Assembly: GCA_947095535.1 (NCBI GenBank)
Contig: OX352772.1
Location: forward strand, 225,082,994-225,146,993
Direction: 5' to 3'
Length of the DNA stretch: 64,000 nt
From: Poecilobothrus nobilitatus
Taxonomy: Eukaryota; Arthropoda; Insecta; Diptera; Dolichopodidae
Shown: one piece after another, positions 1 to 12,589 of the stretch
Layout: each line of letters opens with the position of its first letter
How positions within the stretch are numbered: position 1 is the stretch's first letter
The notes under the pieces: generated by a model
Database searches by the model: none
Told to the model about the DNA's origin: nothing
Seen by the model: the letters and a program-made list of their open reading frames with translations, nothing else
Program-made: the position numbers and the translations under genes

Positions 1-3000
1 AACAATAAAAATTGGCTGTGCATATAATGTTGAAGTTTTAGAAAATAAAAATCATAAAAGAAGCATAAAATTAAGAAAATGTTACACATTCAAAATTTAA
101 TTGAAAATTGTGATTCTATAATTTAAATTGCGCTCCTTTAAAAGCTTTGGTTTTACGCACCGCTTTATTTTTTTATAATTTCTACTTAAAAATGCAACTC
201 TTTAAAAACTTTGATTTATGCACTGCCTTGTTTTTTCATTCTTTTTATAGCATAACATTTTAATTCTTTTTTTCTATCTGTTATGTACGTAAATATCAGA
301 TGTACGTTTCTTTCTTTTCATAGCATAACATTTTTTTTTTTCCTTTTTCTATCTGTTATGTAGGTACGTAAATATCAGACGTATGTTTTTTTCTTTTAAA
401 ATCATAACATTTTAATAGTTCTTTTTTTCTTTAAAAATATTTAAAAACAATCAAAGTATCATTTTTGTTCTCTTTTTTTTCTATTCGTTTTTATTTTTCT
501 TCGCAGTATTACATTTTACTTTTTTTTTTTTGTTTTCTGTTATTTTTTTTAAATATTAAATTTATACATCAGTCTATTTAAAAAATATAAATTATAACCT
601 ATAGAACATTTTGAATTTTTTTTTGTTCGTTTATGTTTACCGTCCATTCATTCATATAAATAACTGTTGCCTATATAAAAATTAATAAATCTATAATAAA
701 TCTAATATATGTATACCCATATTTTTATTCATATATCTCTATATAATGGGCTAAACTTCTGATTCTAAAATTGTACTATATTATGGCAAAATTTTTAAAA
801 AATTAAGAAAATGTTACTTAGCAAAATTTAAATAAAAATATTATTGCAATTTTATAATGTTCTACTTAAAAATACGACCCTCTAAAAACTTTGATTTATA
901 CACTGCCTTGTTTTTTCTTTCTTTTAATAGCATAACATTTTGATATTTCTTTTTTTCTATCTGTTATGTACCTCAATATCAGATGGACTTTTTATTCTTT
1001 TCATAGCATAACATTTTTTTTTTTCCTTTTTCTCTCTGTTATGTAGGTACGTAAATATCAGACGTATGTTTTTTTCTTTTAAAATCATAACATTTTAATA
1101 GTTCTTTTTTTCTTTAAAAATATTTAAAAACAATCAAAGTAACATTTTTGTTCTCTTTTTTTTCTATTCGTTTTTATTTTTCTTCGCAGTATTACATTTT
1201 ACTTTTTTTTTTTTGTTTTCTGTTATTTTTTTTAAATATTAAATTTATACATCAGTCTATTTAAAAAATATAAATTATAACCTATAGAACATTTTGAATT
1301 TTTTTTTGTTCGTTTATGTTTACCGTCCATTCATTCATATAAATAACTGTTGCCTATATAAAAAATAATAAATCTATAATAAATCTAATATATGTATACC
1401 CCTATTTTTATTCATATATCTATATTATGGGCTAAACTTCTGATTCTAAAATTGTACTATATTATGCCAAAATTTTTAAAAAATTAAGAAAATGTTACTT
1501 AGCAAAATTTAAATAAAAATATTATTGCAATTTTATAATATTCTACTTAAAAATCCGAGCCTTTAAAAACTTTGATTTATACACTGCCTTGTTTTTTCTT
1601 TCTTTTAATAGCATAACATTTTGATATTTCTTTTTTTCTATCTGTTATGTACCTCAATATCTGTTATGTACCTCAATATCAGATGGACTTTTCGTTCTTT
1701 TCATAGCATAACATTTTTTCTTTCCTTTTTCTATCTGTTATGTAGGTACGTAAATATCAGATGTATGTTTTTTTCTTTTAAAATCATAACATTTTAATAG
1801 TTCTTTTTTTCATTAAAAATATTTAAAAACAATCAAAGTAACATTTTTGTTCTCTTTTTTTTCTATTCGTTTTTATTTTTCTTCGCAGTATTACATTTTA
1901 CTTTTTTTTTTTTGTTTTCTGTTATTTTTTTTAAGTATTAAATTTATACATCAGTCTATTTAAAAAATATAAATTATAACCTATAGAACATTCTGAATTT
2001 TTTTTTTGTTCGTTTATGTTTACCGTCCATTCATTCATATAAATAACTGTTGCCTATATAAAAAATAATAAATCTATAATAAATCTAATATATGTATACC
2101 CATATTTTTATTCATATATCTATATTATGGGCTAAACTTCTGATTCTAAAATTGTACTATATTATGGCAAAATTTTTAAAAAATTAAGAAAATGTTACTT
2201 AGCAAAATTTAAATAAAAATATTATTGCAATTTTATAATGTTCTACTTAAAAATACGACCCTCTAAAAACTTTGATTTATACACTGCCTTGTTTTTTCTT
2301 TCATTTCATAGCATAACATTATAATATTTATTGTTTTCTATCTGTTATATGGGTAAATGTCAGATGTACGTTTCTTTCTTTTCATAGTATAACATTTGTT
2401 AAATTAACATTTAACATAACAGTAGGGCACGCTAATCAGCAGCAGCAACTTGTCTTTTATTATATTTAGATAGTACACTTGTTATATTTTTCTATGGTTG
2501 CCATAGCAAATGTTTCAAAACTTTCTTTGTTATATTTTTCAAACAAATTTTTACTCTATCCGTAATAATATTCTGTCTCTTTATCTATCGCTTTCTCTAC
2601 AAAATCTTCACACCGTAAGTTTTACGCACCTTTTATGTAAAACAATAAAAATTGGCTGTGCATATAATGTTGAAGTTTTAGAAAATAAAAATCATAAAAG
2701 AAGCATAAAATTAAGAAAATGTTACACATTCAAAATTTAATTGAAAATTGTGATTCTATAATTTAAATTGCGCTCCTTTAAAAGCTTTGGTTTTACGCAC
2801 CGCTTTATTTTTTTATAATTTCTACTTAAAAATGCAACTCTTTAAAAACTTTGATTTATGCACTGCCTTGTTTTTTCATTCTTTTTATAGCATAACATTT
2901 TAATTCTTTTTTTCTATCTGTTATGTACGTAAATATCAGATGTACGTTTCTTTCTTTTCATAGCATAACATTTTTTTTTTTCCTTTTTCTATCTGTTATG

Positions 3001-6000
3001 TAGGTACGTAAATATCAGACGTATGTTTTTTTCTTTTAAAATCATAACATTTTAATAGTTCTTTTTTTCTTTAAAAATATTTAAAAACAATCAAAGTATC
3101 ATTTTTGTTCTCTTTTTTTTCTATTCGTTTTTATTTTTCTTCGCAGTATTACATTTTACTTTTTTTTTTTTGTTTTCTGTTATTTTTTTTAAATATTAAA
3201 TTTATACATCAGTCTATTTAAAAAATATAAATTATAACCTATAGAACATTTTGAATTTTTTTTTGTTCGTTTATGTTTACCGTCCATTCATTCATATAAA
3301 TAACTGTTGCCTATATAAAAATTAATAAATCTATAATAAATCTAATATATGTATACCCATATTTTTATTCATATATCTCTATATAATGGGCTAAACTTCT
3401 GATTCTAAAATTGTACTATATTATGGCAAAATTTTTAAAAAATTAAGAAAATGTTACTTAGCAAAATTTAAATAAAAATATTATTGCAATTTTATAATGT
3501 TCTACTTAAAAATACGACCCTCTAAAAACTTTGATTTATACACTGCCTTGTTTTTTCTTTCTTTTAATAGCATAACATTTTGATATTTCTTTTTTTCTAT
3601 CTGTTATGTACCTCAATATCAGATGGACTTTTTATTCTTTTCATAGCATAACATTTTTTTTTTTCCTTTTTCTATCTGTTATGTAGGTACGTAAATATCA
3701 GACGTATGTTTTTTTCTTTTAAAATCATAACATTTTAATAGTTCTTTTTTTCTTTAAAAATATTTAAAAACAATCAAAGTAACATTTTTGTTCTCTTTTT
3801 TTTCTATTCGTTTTTATTTTTCTTCGCAGTATTACATTTTACTTTTTTTTTTTTGTTTTCTGTTATTTTTTTTAAATATTAAATTTATACATCAGTCTAT
3901 TTAAAAAATATAAATTATAACCTATAGAACATTTTGAATTTTTTTTTGTTCGTTTATGTTTACCGTCCATTCATTCATATAAATAACTGTTGCCTATATA
4001 AAAAATAATAAATCTATAATAAATCTAATATATGTATACCCCTATTTTTATTCATATATCTATATTATGGGCTAAACTTCTGATTCTAAAATTGTACTAT
4101 ATTATGCCAAAATTTTTAAAAAATTAAGAAAATGTTACTTAGCAAAATTTAAATAAAAATATTATTGCAATTTTATAATATTCTACTTAAAAATCCGAGC
4201 CTTTAAAAACTTTGATTTATACACTGCCTTGTTTTTTCTTTCTTTTAATAGCATAACATTTTGATATTTCTTTTTTTCTATCTGTTATGTACCTCAATAT
4301 CTGTTATGTACCTCAATATCAGATGGACTTTTCGTTCTTTTCATAGCATAACATTTTTTCTTTCCTTTTTCTATCTGTTATGTAGGTACGTAAATATCAG
4401 ATGTATGTTTTTTTCTTTTAAAATCATAACATTTTAATAGTTCTTTTTTTCATTAAAAATATTTAAAAACAATCAAAGTAACATTTTTGTTCTCTTTTTT
4501 TTCTATTCGTTTTTATTTTTCTTCGCAGTATTACATTTTACTTTTTTTTTTTTGTTTTCTGTTATTTTTTTTAAATATTAAATTTATACATCAGTCTATT
4601 TAAAAAATATAAATTATAACCTATAGAACATTCTGAATTTTTTTTTTGTTCGTTTATGTTTACCGTCCATTCATTCATATAAATAACTGTTGCCTATATA
4701 AAAAATAATAAATCTATAATAAATCTAATATATGTATACCCATATTTTTATTCATATATCTATATTATGGGCTAAACTTCTGATTCTAAAATTGTACTAT
4801 ATTATGGCAAAATTTTTAAAAAATTAAGAAAATGTTACTTAGCAAAATTTAAATAAAAATATTATTGCAATTTTATAATGTTCTACTTAAAAATACGACC
4901 CTCTAAAAACTTTGATTTATACACTGCCTTGTTTTTTCTTTCATTTCATAGCATAACATTATAATATTTATTGTTTTCTATCTGTTATATGGGTAAATGT
5001 CAGATGTACGTTTCTTTCTTTTCATAGTATAACATTTGTTAAATTAACATTTAACATAACAGTAGGGCACGCTACTCAGCAGCAGCAACTTGTCTTTTAT
5101 TATATTTAGATAGTACACTTGTTATATTTTTCTATGGTTGCCATAGCAAATGTTTCAAAACTTTCTTTGTTATATTTTTCAAACAAATTTTTACTCTATC
5201 CGTAATAATATTCTGTCTCTTTATCTATCGCTTTCTCTACAAAATCTTCACACCGTAAGTTTTACGCACCTTTTATGTAAAACAATAAAAATTGGCTGTG
5301 CATATAATGTTGAAGTTTTAGAAAATAAAAATCATAAAAGAAGCATAAAATTAAGAAAATGTTACACATTCAAAATTTAATTGAAAATTGTGATTCTATA
5401 ATTTAAATTGCGCTCCTTTAAAAGCTTTGGTTTTACGCACCGCTTTATTTTTTTATAATTTCTACTTAAAAATGCAACTCTTTAAAAACTTTGATTTATG
5501 CACTGCCTTGTTTTTTCATTCTTTTTATAGCATAACATTTTAATTCTTTTTTTCTATCTGTTATGTACGTAAATATCAGATGTACGTTTCTTTCTTTTCA
5601 TAGCATAACATTTTTTTTTTTCCTTTTTCTATCTGTTATGTAGGTACGTAAATATCAGACGTATGTTTTTTTCTTTTAAAATCATAACATTTTAATAGTT
5701 CTTTTTTTCTTTAAAAATATTTAAAAACAATCAAAGTATCATTTTTGTTCTCTTTTTTTTCTATTCGTTTTTATTTTTCTTCGCAGTATTACATTTTACT
5801 TTTTTTTTTTTGTTTTCTGTTATTTTTTTTAAATATTAAATTTATACATCAGTCTATTTAAAAAATATAAATTATAACCTATAGAACATTTTGAATTTTT
5901 TTTTGTTCGTTTATGTTTACCGTCCATTCATTCATATAAATAACTGTTGCCTATATAAAAATTAATAAATCTATAATAAATCTAATATATGTATACCCAT

Positions 6001-7751
6001 ATTTTTATTCATATATCTCTATATAATGGGCTAAACTTCTGATTCTAAAATTGTACTATATTATGGCAAAATTTTTAAAAAATTAAGAAAATGTTACTTA
6101 GCAAAATTTAAATAAAAATATTATTGCAATTTTATAATGTTCTACTTAAAAATACGACCCTCTAAAAACTTTGATTTATACACTGCCTTGTTTTTTCTTT
6201 CTTTTAATAGCATAACATTTTGATATTTCTTTTTTTCTATCTGTTATGTACCTCAATATCAGATGGACTTTTTATTCTTTTCATAGCATAACATTTTTTT
6301 TTTTCCTTTTTCTATCTGTTATGTAGGTACGTAAATATCAGACGTATGTTTTTTTCTTTTAAAATCATAACATTTTAATAGTTCTTTTTTTCTTTAAAAA
6401 TATTTAAAAACAATCAAAGTAACATTTTTGTTCTCTTTTTTTTCTATTCGTTTTTATTTTTCTTCGCAGTATTACATTTTACTTTTTTTTTTTTGTTTTC
6501 TGTTATTTTTTTTAAATATTAAATTTATACATCAGTCTATTTAAAAAATATAAATTATAACCTATAGAACATTTTGAATTTTTTTTTGTTCGTTTATGTT
6601 TACCGTCCATTCATTCATATAAATAACTGTTGCCTATATAAAAAATAATAAATCTATAATAAATCTAATATATGTATACCCCTATTTTTATTCATATATC
6701 TATATTATGGGCTAAACTTCTGATTCTAAAATTGTACTATATTATGCCAAAATTTTTAAAAAATTAAGAAAATGTTACTTAGCAAAATTTAAATAAAAAT
6801 ATTATTGCAATTTTATAATATTCTACTTAAAAATCCGAGCCTTTAAAAACTTTGATTTATACACTGCCTTGTTTTTTCTTTCTTTTAATAGCATAACATT
6901 TTGATATTTCTTTTTTTCTATCTGTTATGTACCTCAATATCTGTTATGTACCTCAATATCAGATGGACTTTTCGTTCTTTTCATAGCATAACATTTTTTC
7001 TTTCCTTTTTCTATCTGTTATGTAGGTACGTAAATATCAGATGTATGTTTTTTTCTTTTAAAATCATAACATTTTAATAGTTCTTTTTTTCATTAAAAAT
7101 ATTTAAAAACAATCAAAGTAACATTTTTGTTCTCTTTTTTTTCTATTCGTTTTTATTTTTCTTCGCAGTATTACATTTTACTTTTTTTTTTTTGTTTTCT
7201 GTTATTTTTTTTAAGTATTAAATTTATACATCAGTCTATTTAAAAAATATAAATTATAACCTATAGAACATTCTGAATTTTTTTTTTGTTCGTTTATGTT
7301 TACCGTCCATTCATTCATATAAATAACTGTTGCCTATATAAAAAATAATAAATCTATAATAAATCTAATATATGTATACCCATATTTTTATTCATATATC
7401 TATATTATGGGCTAAACTTCTGATTCTAAAATTGTACTATATTATGGCAAAATTTTTAAAAAATTAAGAAAATGTTACTTAGCAAAATTTAAATAAAAAT
7501 ATTATTGCAATTTTATAATGTTCTACTTAAAAATACGACCCTCTAAAAACTTTGATTTATACACTGCCTTGTTTTTTCTTTCATTTCATAGCATAACATT
7601 ATAATATTTATTGTTTTCTATCTGTTATATGGGTAAATGTCAGATGTACGTTTCTTTCTTTTCATAGTATAACATTTGTTAAATTAACATTTAACATAAC
7701 AGTAGGGCACGCTACTCAGCAGCAGCAACTTGTCTTTTATTATATTTAGAT
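1..7751. repeat. Higher-order tandem satellite, 2,640-bp period
   Basis: The sequence at 1, 2641 and 5281 is the same and stays in register to 7750, giving about 2.94 copies of a 2,640-bp unit; the array runs off the left edge. Copies differ by only a few substitutions that I could find (gctaatcag at 2431 versus gctactcag at 5071 and 7711; tctctctg at 1027 versus tctatctg at 3667; ttaagtatta/ttaaatatta at 1931/4571). Each unit contains three ~680-bp subunits (starting near 282, 957 and 1639 in copy 1) plus a shorter diverged ~580-bp segment (2338-2921). No convincing gene: the repeated 76-codon frame at 2510 and 5150 has no recognisable domain. The array ends abruptly at 7750-7751, where tatatttagat passes into unrelated sequence. 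Confidence 0.96.
250..430. repeat. Short internal repeat of the satellite subunit
   Basis: Within each ~680-bp subunit a motif of about 70-80 bp recurs: a CATAACATTTT core, a T-rich run, CTGTTATGTA and then GTAAATATCAGA. In copy 1 the first subunit has it at about 250-315 and 318-395, with a third partial start at about 400. The same arrangement recurs in the later subunits (for example 910-1090 and 1605-1800). This is a third level of repetition below the 680-bp and 2,640-bp periods. Confidence 0.8.
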
Positions 7752-7948
7752 TTTCTCTCCGCCATGAAATAATTAATTTATTAAATAAATTAAACAAAGA
7801 TTTGAAATTTGCAAATTAGTACAAACAAAAAAGTCATAATTTCAAACATAGTTCAGACCAAAACGCGATATTTCCTAAAGAATTCAAAGCAAAACGCAAC
7901 AAAAATATATCGTCACACCAAAATGAAATATTTCGAAATTCTTTGTTT
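7752..7948. other. AT-rich spacer between satellite and LTR element
   Basis: About 200 bp of non-repetitive AT-rich sequence with no open frame of note. It separates the satellite from the LTR element and is the sequence into which the LTR element inserted. No other feature seen. Confidence 0.6.
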
Positions 7949-7952
7949 ATAT

Positions 7953-8222
7953 ATTTAAGTTTTAAATTAAACTCATGTTTCTTTTATTTAATTTTTTTTA
8001 TTGTAGCAACAGTACTTATCGCTTAGAAGACAAACTATAGAATGAAATATTAATGTTCTTATTTCTAATGAATGTTTACTCAATCACGCGGATTGCAACA
8101 TGATCGTATAAACATGCATTTATACATCTTACCTTTAATACTGTACCTAAACGATCAATTCAGGTGATAAAAGTGCTGTGTATGCGCTTTTTGTCAGCCA
8201 GACAGTTTTTTTCTTATGTTAC
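7953..8222 (-). repeat. 3' LTR of the errantivirus-like element
   Basis: About 270 bp, the partner of 14162-14436. On the minus strand it starts TGTAAC. Near its start (plus 8172-8188) gtgctgtgtatgcgc replaces the other copy's gtgcatacacagcac, so this short segment looks inverted between the two LTRs. The outer edge meets the ATAT target duplication at 7949-7952. Confidence 0.9.
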
Positions 8223-8230
8223 ATCCTTTA
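8223..8230 (-). other. Polypurine tract next to 3' LTR
   Basis: On the minus strand TTAAAGGA directly precedes the TGTAAC start of the 3' LTR. It is short and purine-rich, in the right place for plus-strand priming, and its first bases overlap the env stop codon. Assigned by position. Confidence 0.55.
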
Positions 8231-9713
8231 AGAGTTTGCAGTCTCTACAAATGGATCGAGATCTTTTGAAACTTTCTTAATTTCTTTTAATTGCAATTTT
8301 GATAGATTGTTTAGTTCAATATTAGTCGTAATAAGTTTATTTTTTTCTTTTTTAGCATCTTGACTAAAATTTATGATAGCAAAAGTAGTTACAATACTTA
8401 TAACTAGAGTTGTATACGTTACAGTTTTATGCTTATATTCTATAAATTCTATTTGCTCTCTATTTTCTATTGTATTTAAATGTAATTTTTCTAAAGTTAA
8501 ATTGTTTATAGTTTTTTGTGAAATTATGGTAATATATTGGAATTATGTTACTTTGTTTAAATTTTTCTATTTTGTTACTAAAGGAATAATTACCAATCTT
8601 AATTTCACAATCTTTAAATTTTATTACGTTATTATGTTCTATAGCTAATTCTTGAATGATACAATTTTGTTTTAATTTGGTTAAAGCTAAATTTTTTGTT
8701 ATTATTAAATTATCAAATATTTTCTCAATTGAGGTTACATTATTGTATTTAATTGAACAAACGTTATTTTTATTAAATAAATTTTTAATGCAATGATTGC
8801 CATAAGACTGTAATTTTCTTTGCTTATGCTACGGTATGCTTAAAAACGTTATTACCTTCTATAATAATTTGAATGTTATCCGAGTCTAATTGCTCGAATT
8901 TTCTGTTAGGGAATGAATTACTAGTGCCTTGTGATATTTTTGTGTCATAAATTGAGGCAAACTAATAATGAAGATTAAGAACTCTTCATTAAACATTATG
9001 CTACTTTGGATACATGGAAGTATATTGACTGCTATGTTGTACTTTTCTATTTCTTCTTCGGTAAGAATGTCGTGTGCAAGAACGTTAAGTTTACTAACCT
9101 AGATTATATCTGTTATTTTTTTTATTTGATTATTTAATGTGGAGATGCTTGCGTATAATTCTAAAACGTAATATGTTTTGTTAAAAAATCTTAGTATTTT
9201 ATTATTTTGTATGGTTATGTTCGCTAGATAGGTGTTTAGTTCTCTCTGTTGTGCGTTAAGATGTTTATTTATTTCTGTATGCTTAATTAAATTGTTATTG
9301 ATTGTTACTTGTTTATTTAGTTGTTTAACAGTATTTTTAACGTTTGAAATCTAGAGTACGTAAGTGGTCAAAAATTTCTTTAGCGTCTTCATCGTTCATA
9401 TTACCTGTTAAAAGGTTTAATCTCCGTCCAAATATGTTTATTAAGCCTCATTTTGCTCTATTTTTCTAATAGGCAGAGGGGATTATTGCTGTCCGAAGTT
9501 TCTAATTTAGTTTACATTTGATTCGATTATGTTTATCAAATCTTGGTATTCTGTTAGATTTACTAGAGGCAATATTTTTCTAAAGGAATTTACAACTAAT
9601 ATTTCCTCTAATTTAAAAAGTGCATACCCATTTTCCGTATTGATTGGGAATACTTCCATAGTTTGCATACTTGCTAAATGAATAAGCATTAGAATCTGTG
9701 TAATATGCAGCAT
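8228..9713 (-). pseudogene. env: env-like third gene (F-protein-type envelope), broken
   Basis: The start at 9713 lies 16 bases after the pol stop and opens with a hydrophobic signal-like segment (LHITQILMLIHLAS). Further down on the minus strand, about 9430-9360, is a GRRL cleavage-like site followed by LLTGNMNDEDAKEIF, the region after the furin-type site in insect errantivirus and baculovirus F-type envelopes. Then comes a helical Asn/Gln-rich stretch (about 9330-9120). A C-terminal transmembrane segment (VTYTTLVISIVTTFAIINF, about 8420-8364) and a basic cytoplasmic tail follow, and the stop is at 8228-8230, next to the 3' LTR. Stops and frame changes (near 9500, 9350, 9100 and 8460) inactivate it. 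Described only; not reconstructed. Confidence 0.78.
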
Positions 9714-9728
9714 TCTAAAATAGAAAAC

Positions 9729-10007
9729 TTAATTTTGATATTTATATTTACGTTTCATTTGTGTATTTGTGTATTTAGTATTTCTCTTATTACTACTATC
9801 TATAGTATAATTATTATCTATTCTAAATTTATTTAATTTTTTAAATTTTGGTTTAATTTTTTCGATTTGCCTATTTTTAACTAAATTTGGTGTTAACTGA
9901 TAATTAACAGTTTTATCTTTATTTAATTTATTAATTCTATTTATTTTTTCTATTCTATATTTGTTCACTAGTGTTTTGATGTCAATCCTATCATAGTTCT
10001 TTATCAA
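9729..10007 (-). pseudogene. pol: pol: basic C-terminal tail of integrase
   Basis: A 92-codon minus-strand frame rich in Lys, Arg, Asn and Ile with no catalytic motif (for example KIKPKFKKLNKFRIDNN near residues 50-66, ending in MKRKYKYQN). Its place between the integrase core and env, and its basic composition, fit the C-terminal tail of errantivirus Pol. Family assignment is by position and composition only. Confidence 0.5.
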
Positions 10008-10066
10008 AAAATCAAGTGGACGTAGTCCAATTGTATAATAAATTGTATTATTATTTTACGTTATTA

Positions 10067-10465
10067 TTAAATTACGTACGTTATTATTATGTTATGTACT
10101 TTACAGTCTAAGTTTTCGTCTATTTTTTTTAAATTCGCTTCTAGTAAACGCAGGTGTAGCATACATCTTTCATTGTCGTATACCAGCTTTTTCATTTTAC
10201 CTAAAAATCTGATTCTCTCTTTCAAAGCGGTTAAAATTGAAACCCATGTTCTGTCGTTTAAATTGTGTTGCATATTTTATAAATTTATCAACAGTTGACA
10301 GATAGATATATTGCGACATGGAAACCATATGTCCATGTGAACTATGTCGTTAAAATTATTAGGAGTTTCAGTAATTTTAAGAGGAATTTTAGCTGGTTGA
10401 CGATCAAATTTAGCTAACTGACAAATTTCACAGTTGTTAATGAATACGGTTATCAATTTTAACAT
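10067..10465 (-). pseudogene. pol: pol: integrase (zinc-binding and partial core)
   Basis: Frame 10465-10277 carries the end of the HHCC zinc-binding domain (NNCEICQLAKFDRQP) and the first catalytic Asp region (DIVHMDIWFP). Frame 10273-10067 continues with FLGKMKKLVYDNE, which fits the second catalytic Asp of the D,D-35-E core. The sequence between the two Asp motifs is far too short for a complete core, and no third catalytic Glu is evident, so an internal deletion has removed part of the catalytic domain. Normally it inserts the element into DNA. Confidence 0.78.
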
Positions 10466-10509
10466 ATTTGGATGGTAACACTTTTGTTTTTATTCAGAAA
10501 ATACTTCGT

Positions 10510-11673
10510 TTATACCCCCCCTATGGTTGTGTTTAAATGTTCTTCTTTAATTATCGTGATAATTTCGTAATAATCTATTATATTAGTTAATTTGATATTA
10601 GATTTATACAGTATTAAATTTTTATTTTTGCTAAAATGTTTTATGTAAAGATTTTGGAATTTTATAAATAATTCGTTGTTTTCACAATAGAGACACATTA
10701 ATCCTTTATCGATTAAGACCCTCATCATTATTTCGAACAAATTCGAATTCTCATGAACTGTAATGAGATTTTGACATTTTTTTAGTATAATTTTGGTTAC
10801 GACCTTTTCTTTATTACCATAATTTAGATAAATTTGGTTTTTGTAAATATTAATACATTTATCTGTTATTCTTATGCAGTCCAAGCCGTCTTCGCTTGCA
10901 CTGTGAACTGTTCCTGTAGTCGACATAATTTCATTAACATTGCTATTATTATTCATATTAGTATCATCTACAGACATGATTTCAACATCCAAACTGCCAA
11001 TGTCACTATAATTGTCTAATTCGTTATTTAAAATTTCATTTTCTTCATTTAACGGTGCTGTTTCATGATCACACGATTTTTGTTCGCCTTTGTTTATGTA
11101 TCGACTTAGTTCATCCGCCACATTATTTTCTTTGCCTTTTAAGTAGTTTACTTCAAAATCGTACTCATTTAACATTAACTTCCATCTTTCAAGTTTCATG
11201 TTTGGCTCTTTTATGTTATTTAACCATACAAGTGGTCTATGGTCAGTACGTACAATAAATTTTCTTCCGTAAAGATAAGTTCTAAAGTATTTTACTGACC
11301 ATACGATTGCCAATAGTTCTTTCTCAATCGTTGAGCACCTGATTTCATAGTTGTTTAAGGTGCGTGACGCGTAACAAATTGGGTGATTGTTCTGACTTAA
11401 GACGGCTCCCAAAGCATATTGAGAGGCATCGGTTGTTAAAGTGAAAGGCTTATTAAAATCGGCACGTTTTAAAATAGGGTCGTTCATTAATAATATCTTT
11501 AATTTATTGAAAGCACTAATATACTCTTTATCTCCAATATTTACTTTTACATATTTTTTCAAATACTTGATTAGGGGGTAGGCTACTCTAGAGTAATCCT
11601 TGGTAAATTTTCTGTAGTACCCTGTGATCCCCAAGAATTGCTTTATCTCTTTTATATTCTTTGGTAATTTCAT
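10510..11673 (-). pseudogene. pol: pol: RT connection, RNase H and linker (387-codon open frame)
   Basis: The longest open frame of the window. It starts with the end of the RT thumb (LPKNIKEIKQFLGITGYYRKF), then RNase H: TLTTDASQYALGAVLSQ (first catalytic Asp), CSTIEKELLAIVW (Glu), TDHRPLVWL (Asp), ending near DELSRYI. The rest, about residues 195-387, is the variable linker to integrase, acidic and Asn-rich, as in errantivirus pol. Only the downstream integrase and upstream RT are in other frames. The preserved 387 codons contrast with the decay around them. Confidence 0.92.
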
Positions 11674-11699
11674 TAGTTTAATCGTTTCTACTTTACTTT

Positions 11700-12570
11700 C
11701 ATCAGAAATGCCATTAAAAATTTTTTTTATTCATTAGCAAAGTGGCATTTGTCAATTTGTATTTTTAGAATAAATTCTTTTAATTTTTGAAAAATTTTAC
11801 GAATTGATACTAAATGTTCACTAAAACTTGTGGAAAATATAAGAATGTCGTCTAAATACACGACACAAGTCTTATTTATGTATTCTTTAAGGACATAATT
11901 AATTAATCTTTGAAAAGTCGCCGGAGAGTTTTTGTGAATTCATAATGACCATTCTTGTGAATTTACAATGTCGAAAATGCTGTCTTCATTCTATATCTGA
12001 TGGAAGCCTTTTACTAAATCCAACGTGGTGAAGTAGTTACATTTTCCCAATTTGTACAATAAGTCTTCCATATTCGGAATTAGGAATTTGTCGTCTATCA
12101 TTTGATCATTTAGTCTTCGATAGTCGACAACTATACGCCATTTTTGTTGTCCACTGTTATCTACTTTCTTTGGCACCACCCATATAGAAGAATTATATGG
12201 GCTGTTGCTTGGAACAATTATTTTTTGTTCTAGCTTTTCCTCGATCTGTTTTTCCACTTCATCGTGGAAGATTTCGGGGTATATATACAATTTGTTATAA
12301 ATAGGAAAGTCATTCTTGGTTATTATTCTATATTCTATATAAAAGCGATTTTAATTTGGCCATGTCATCATCGTTTAAGTGGCTCGCAAAAATTTTTTCC
12401 GACATTTGTTGTCGATTTATTTCACTATTAAAAATTTCTAAAAATTTAACATTATAACATTGATTCGCATAATTGTCCTCGTTTCTATTTAGAAATATTG
12501 GAATACTAGCTTTATTTGTAATTAATAATCTATTCTTATAGTTAATAATAGCATTCAATTTTACCAACAA
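11700..12570 (-). pseudogene. pol: pol: reverse transcriptase (broken)
   Basis: Minus-strand frames 12570-12328 and 12290-11991 hold the fingers and palm of a Ty3/gypsy reverse transcriptase. Motifs seen: [29 protein letters not shown] and [12 protein letters not shown]. After a stop/frameshift near 11990 the palm continues in other frames, with the catalytic box VVYLDDILIF at about 11870-11845. The catalytic aspartates (in LDL and YLDD) are therefore present at codon level, but the gene is split over at least three frames. It copies element RNA using a tRNA primer. Confidence 0.9.
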
Positions 12571-12589
12571 GTTATTTCCTAATATACCA

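Noticed and set aside
2510..2740. 76-codon frame repeated at 5150-5380 in the satellite
   Set aside because: Its identity between copies simply follows from the 2,640-bp repeat. No start context, domain or codon pattern supports a gene; the frame is low-complexity (SLYLSLSLQNL).
1..7751. CRISPR array
   Set aside because: Repeat units are hundreds to thousands of bases with no short repeat/unique spacer pattern, and the context is eukaryotic.
8373..8648. 91-codon plus-strand frame
   Set aside because: Antisense shadow of the env-like gene, whose transmembrane segment and stop are read on the minus strand.
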